From Styela clava (Eukaryota > Chordata > Ascidiacea > Stolidobranchia > Styelidae): a stretch of 64,000 bases of DNA. The translations under genes were made by a program, and so were the position numbers. This document shows, in pieces, positions 62,301 to 64,000 of the stretch. The notes beneath the pieces are model-generated. The model worked only from the letters and a program-made list of their open reading frames with translations, was not told the origin of the DNA and did not search any database. Each line of letters starts with the position of its first letter. The first letter of the stretch is position 1. Location of the stretch: positions 14,451,001-14,515,000 of the forward strand of contig NC_135254.1 of NCBI RefSeq assembly GCF_964204865.1, read 5' to 3'.

Positions 62301-63326
62301 GGTTACTGCGTCTTATGCAGTTGTCCTGCGAAAAGCAAGGACTAAAAAGTCCCACGCAATGGTGAGACATTGATGAAATTTTGTGTGGCGGAGTGTGCTG
62401 ATATTCTGTGGCGTCAAAGACGAACAGGTCTCATTGTCCAATCAATGACATTTGATGTCATTGGTCCAATAACAATGCGCTTTTTCAAAAATCGGTTCAA
62501 ACATCCAGTTCATCATATCGAAAAAAAAAATGTAAACTCTGATGTGTTCTTTATAATCTTATGCGTTGAATTGCTCTATTCGATGAAGAACACTAGTTTT
62601 CTTTACACGGATCGTCAATATCTTGAGATGCTAGATGGCGCAATGAATGTTCGTTCTCGCAGGGTTTCAACTTCTGCACCAATTGCAAAGCCTTTATTAT
62701 ACAGAAAGTCTTACCAATTTAACAAAAAAATATTCTTGTTAAGAGAGTCAATATGTAGTGGGAAATAATAACTCAGCCTAAATCGTAAGTTGGAAATCAA
62801 GATAAAAAGGTTGGGAACCCCTGACCTAGACTCTCATCCTTTTCCCTTGTTACACACACGATATTTTCCTATCTCAATCTACTGTATCTCACGAAGTGCC
62901 TCCCGCTCATAGTTACCATGAAATATTGTGGATAAATCCAAGGCCAGCATTGTTTTTGATATGACTGGAGACTTTGCAATTGCCACATACCTACTATAAA
63001 CAGCACTTAGAATCCCATACCCAACCATAATTCGACCGTCGCTTGACTTATACAATTGTAATGGGAATTCGACCGTATTTATGCATTTTTATTATTAAGT
63101 GAGTTTAGGTAAACGAATACATTTTGAAGTAAAATCAAATGGCGACACGATACCTTACTGCCTGCTTAATTATAGACATAAATTTCAGAAACTATTTCTT
63201 ATTATTTGTCAGGGTAAAGATTATTATTCCGAAGACGAAAAGTCTATTTCGTCTCTTGTGTCTCGCAGTGGAAGTGGGAGACTCACACGTATTCTCGCGT
63301 CCTTACGACCACAGCATGCCAGGTGA
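50318..63326 (+). CDS. C1orf21: C1orf21-like N-myristoylation-type protein (5 exons, 254 aa)
   Basis: Orthologue of vertebrate C1orf21 (PIG13), a protein of unknown function. Exons: 50318-50414, 53507-53931, 54291-54358, 54904-54964, 63213-63326; phases close exactly. The N-terminus MGCGSSQAVKV has Gly2, Cys3 and Ser6, a consensus for N-myristoylation plus palmitoylation, as in human MGCASAKHV. The signature block across exons 4-5, TDSQKEFFKMLDEKIAQGKD then YYSEDEKS, matches human SESQQEFFRMLDEKIEKGRD then YCSEEED. Between them lie an acidic stretch (DSDFDEVF type) and ~150 Asn/Ser-rich disordered residues, making it twice the human length (121 aa). The tail adds a basic RSGSGRLTRILASLRPQ. 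If intron 2 is retained, exon 2 reads on to a stop at 53973. The last intron is 8.2 kb. Confidence 0.9.
50415..53506. other. Intron 1 of the C1orf21-like gene
   Basis: A 3.1-kb AT-rich intron. I find no transposon ends, SINE or coding similarity. Any regulatory element would not be visible without comparison to a relative. Confidence 0.6.
54965..63212. other. Large intron 4 of the C1orf21-like gene
   Basis: 8.2 kb between the exons encoding the conserved FFKMLDEKI and GKDYYSEDE blocks. Except for the hAT element at 61716-62823 I see no gene, RNA gene or recognisable repeat. It is notably poorer in SINEs than the rest of the window. Confidence 0.6.
61716..62823. mobile_element. hAT-type element with exact 8-bp TSD
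   Basis: The ends CAGTGGTTCCCAACC and, complemented, CAGGGGTTCCCAACC (14 of 15 matching) are flanked by an exact 8-bp duplication ACCTAGAC (61708-61715, 62824-62831). The left end continues with 'ggtgggaaatttcccactag'. The 1108-bp interior has a 132-codon open frame at 62370-62768 with no transposase motif I recognise, so it is probably non-autonomous. Confidence 0.92.
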
Positions 63327-64000
63327 CAATGCAACTACATGCCTGCTCGCAACGATATGAATCAGAATTGGGGGACGAGGAGCTTCCACTACGAACTATG
63401 ATTATTTAATAAATCTTTGTGTATACATGAGGAGCACCAGCGACGGTGAAAAAGGCTTGGTAGCCTCATACACAACATGTATTTAGTAGTCTCACCAACA
63501 CACATTCAACGTTGGCAACCGGAGCAATCATTCGCCATAAATACGATTTATTTGCTTTCCAGTGTTTCGTAACAAAGACATTGAAATGAAATCCACATGT
63601 CATCAAGAAACAATTTATCAATCAATATATTTGCACCATGATACAACAGATACTGGTAATTTTTCACTCAGATAGGTTTGCATCGTATCGAGTACTATCT
63701 CCCAAATATTAGGAAGTTTGATACAAATCAGTTTGCTTGTATTCAAGGTCATTCAGTGTAACTTCTCGGGTTGAGCAATTTAATTCGGAGTAATTGATTC
63801 TAATATTTTTAAACTAAATTTTTGTAAACAATCAGCATGATTATGGTTTGGTAAAACGTGGACACGTTTAGTGACTTTTCATCACTCAGCTAACGCTTTC
63901 CTTTCAACAGTGTTTAATATAACTCCAACAGGGTAGGGTGATGACCTGATTATCAAAATTCCGCTTAAATAAATAACCTAGTAATTGACTGAAAACGGAT
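63327..64000. other. C1orf21-like 3' UTR and downstream sequence
   Basis: The 3' UTR probably ends soon after the AATAAA at 63408. The remaining ~580 bases show nothing recognisable. Confidence 0.5.
63408..63413 (+). terminator. Poly(A) signal AATAAA, C1orf21-like gene
   Basis: A canonical AATAAA 82 bases past the stop at 63324-63326, followed by a T/G-rich stretch ('tctttgtgtatac') that fits a downstream element. Confidence 0.65.

Noticed and set aside
62370-62768. Open frame inside the hAT element as an intact gene
   Set aside because: No recognisable transposase motif, and it lies wholly within the transposon boundaries.
1-64000. Operon-like or clustered functional system linking the genes
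   Set aside because: The spacers are 0.6-4 kb, the orientations are mixed and the functions unrelated. The CDC73 and WDR82 link is at complex level only and they are 22 kb apart.

Overview
This is a eukaryotic, almost certainly animal, genomic window of low GC content (roughly 35% by eye). Its genes have conventional GT-AG introns of about 0.1-8 kb, and the DNA between and inside genes is packed with short non-autonomous transposons and tRNA-derived SINEs. The genes are recognisable by direct comparison with human proteins: CDC73/parafibromin, MRPL53, DNTTIP2, ABHD18, WDR82 and C1orf21. Two further genes, a 5'-nucleotidase-type metallophosphoesterase and a plant/bacterial-like acyl-CoA oxidase, belong to families common in invertebrates. 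A C1orf21 orthologue and the compact genes suggest an invertebrate chordate, possibly an ascidian tunicate, but the species cannot be fixed from the sequence alone.

Layout. Plus strand: CDC73 (2184-11297, 11 exons), MRPL53 (12746-13126, one exon) and DNTTIP2 (14508-17482, 4 exons). Positions 17483-21048 are gene-free and hold a hAT-type element with a second transposon nested in it. Minus strand: a 5'-nucleotidase family gene (27627-21049, 10 exons), ABHD18 (31979-29585, 2 exons), WDR82 (34293-33349, one exon) and a peroxisomal acyl-CoA oxidase (48672-38272, 15 exons including an 8-nt microexon, ending in the peroxisomal signal SKL). Plus strand again: a C1orf21-like myristoylation-type protein (50318-63326, 5 exons, with an 8.2-kb last intron). 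For every spliced model I checked exon phase by hand, and each closes to an uninterrupted reading frame.

The genes do not form one pathway. CDC73 (PAF1 complex) and WDR82 (SET1/COMPASS and the PP1-PNUTS complex) both act at the RNA polymerase II elongation and H3K4-methylation interface. DNTTIP2 is a ribosome-biogenesis factor, MRPL53 a mitoribosome protein, and the acyl-CoA oxidase runs peroxisomal beta-oxidation. I saw no prokaryotic-style system, CRISPR array or viral gene.

The most interesting points are: an enriched palindromic octamer TACCGGTA, clustered upstream of CDC73; an apparently young tRNA-derived SINE family with about ten copies; an 8-nt microexon and possible dual targeting in the acyl-CoA oxidase; poly(A) signals that overlap stop codons in three genes; an internal MGC-type start in the 5'-nucleotidase gene; and several transposons with intact target-site duplications, including nested and fold-back structures.
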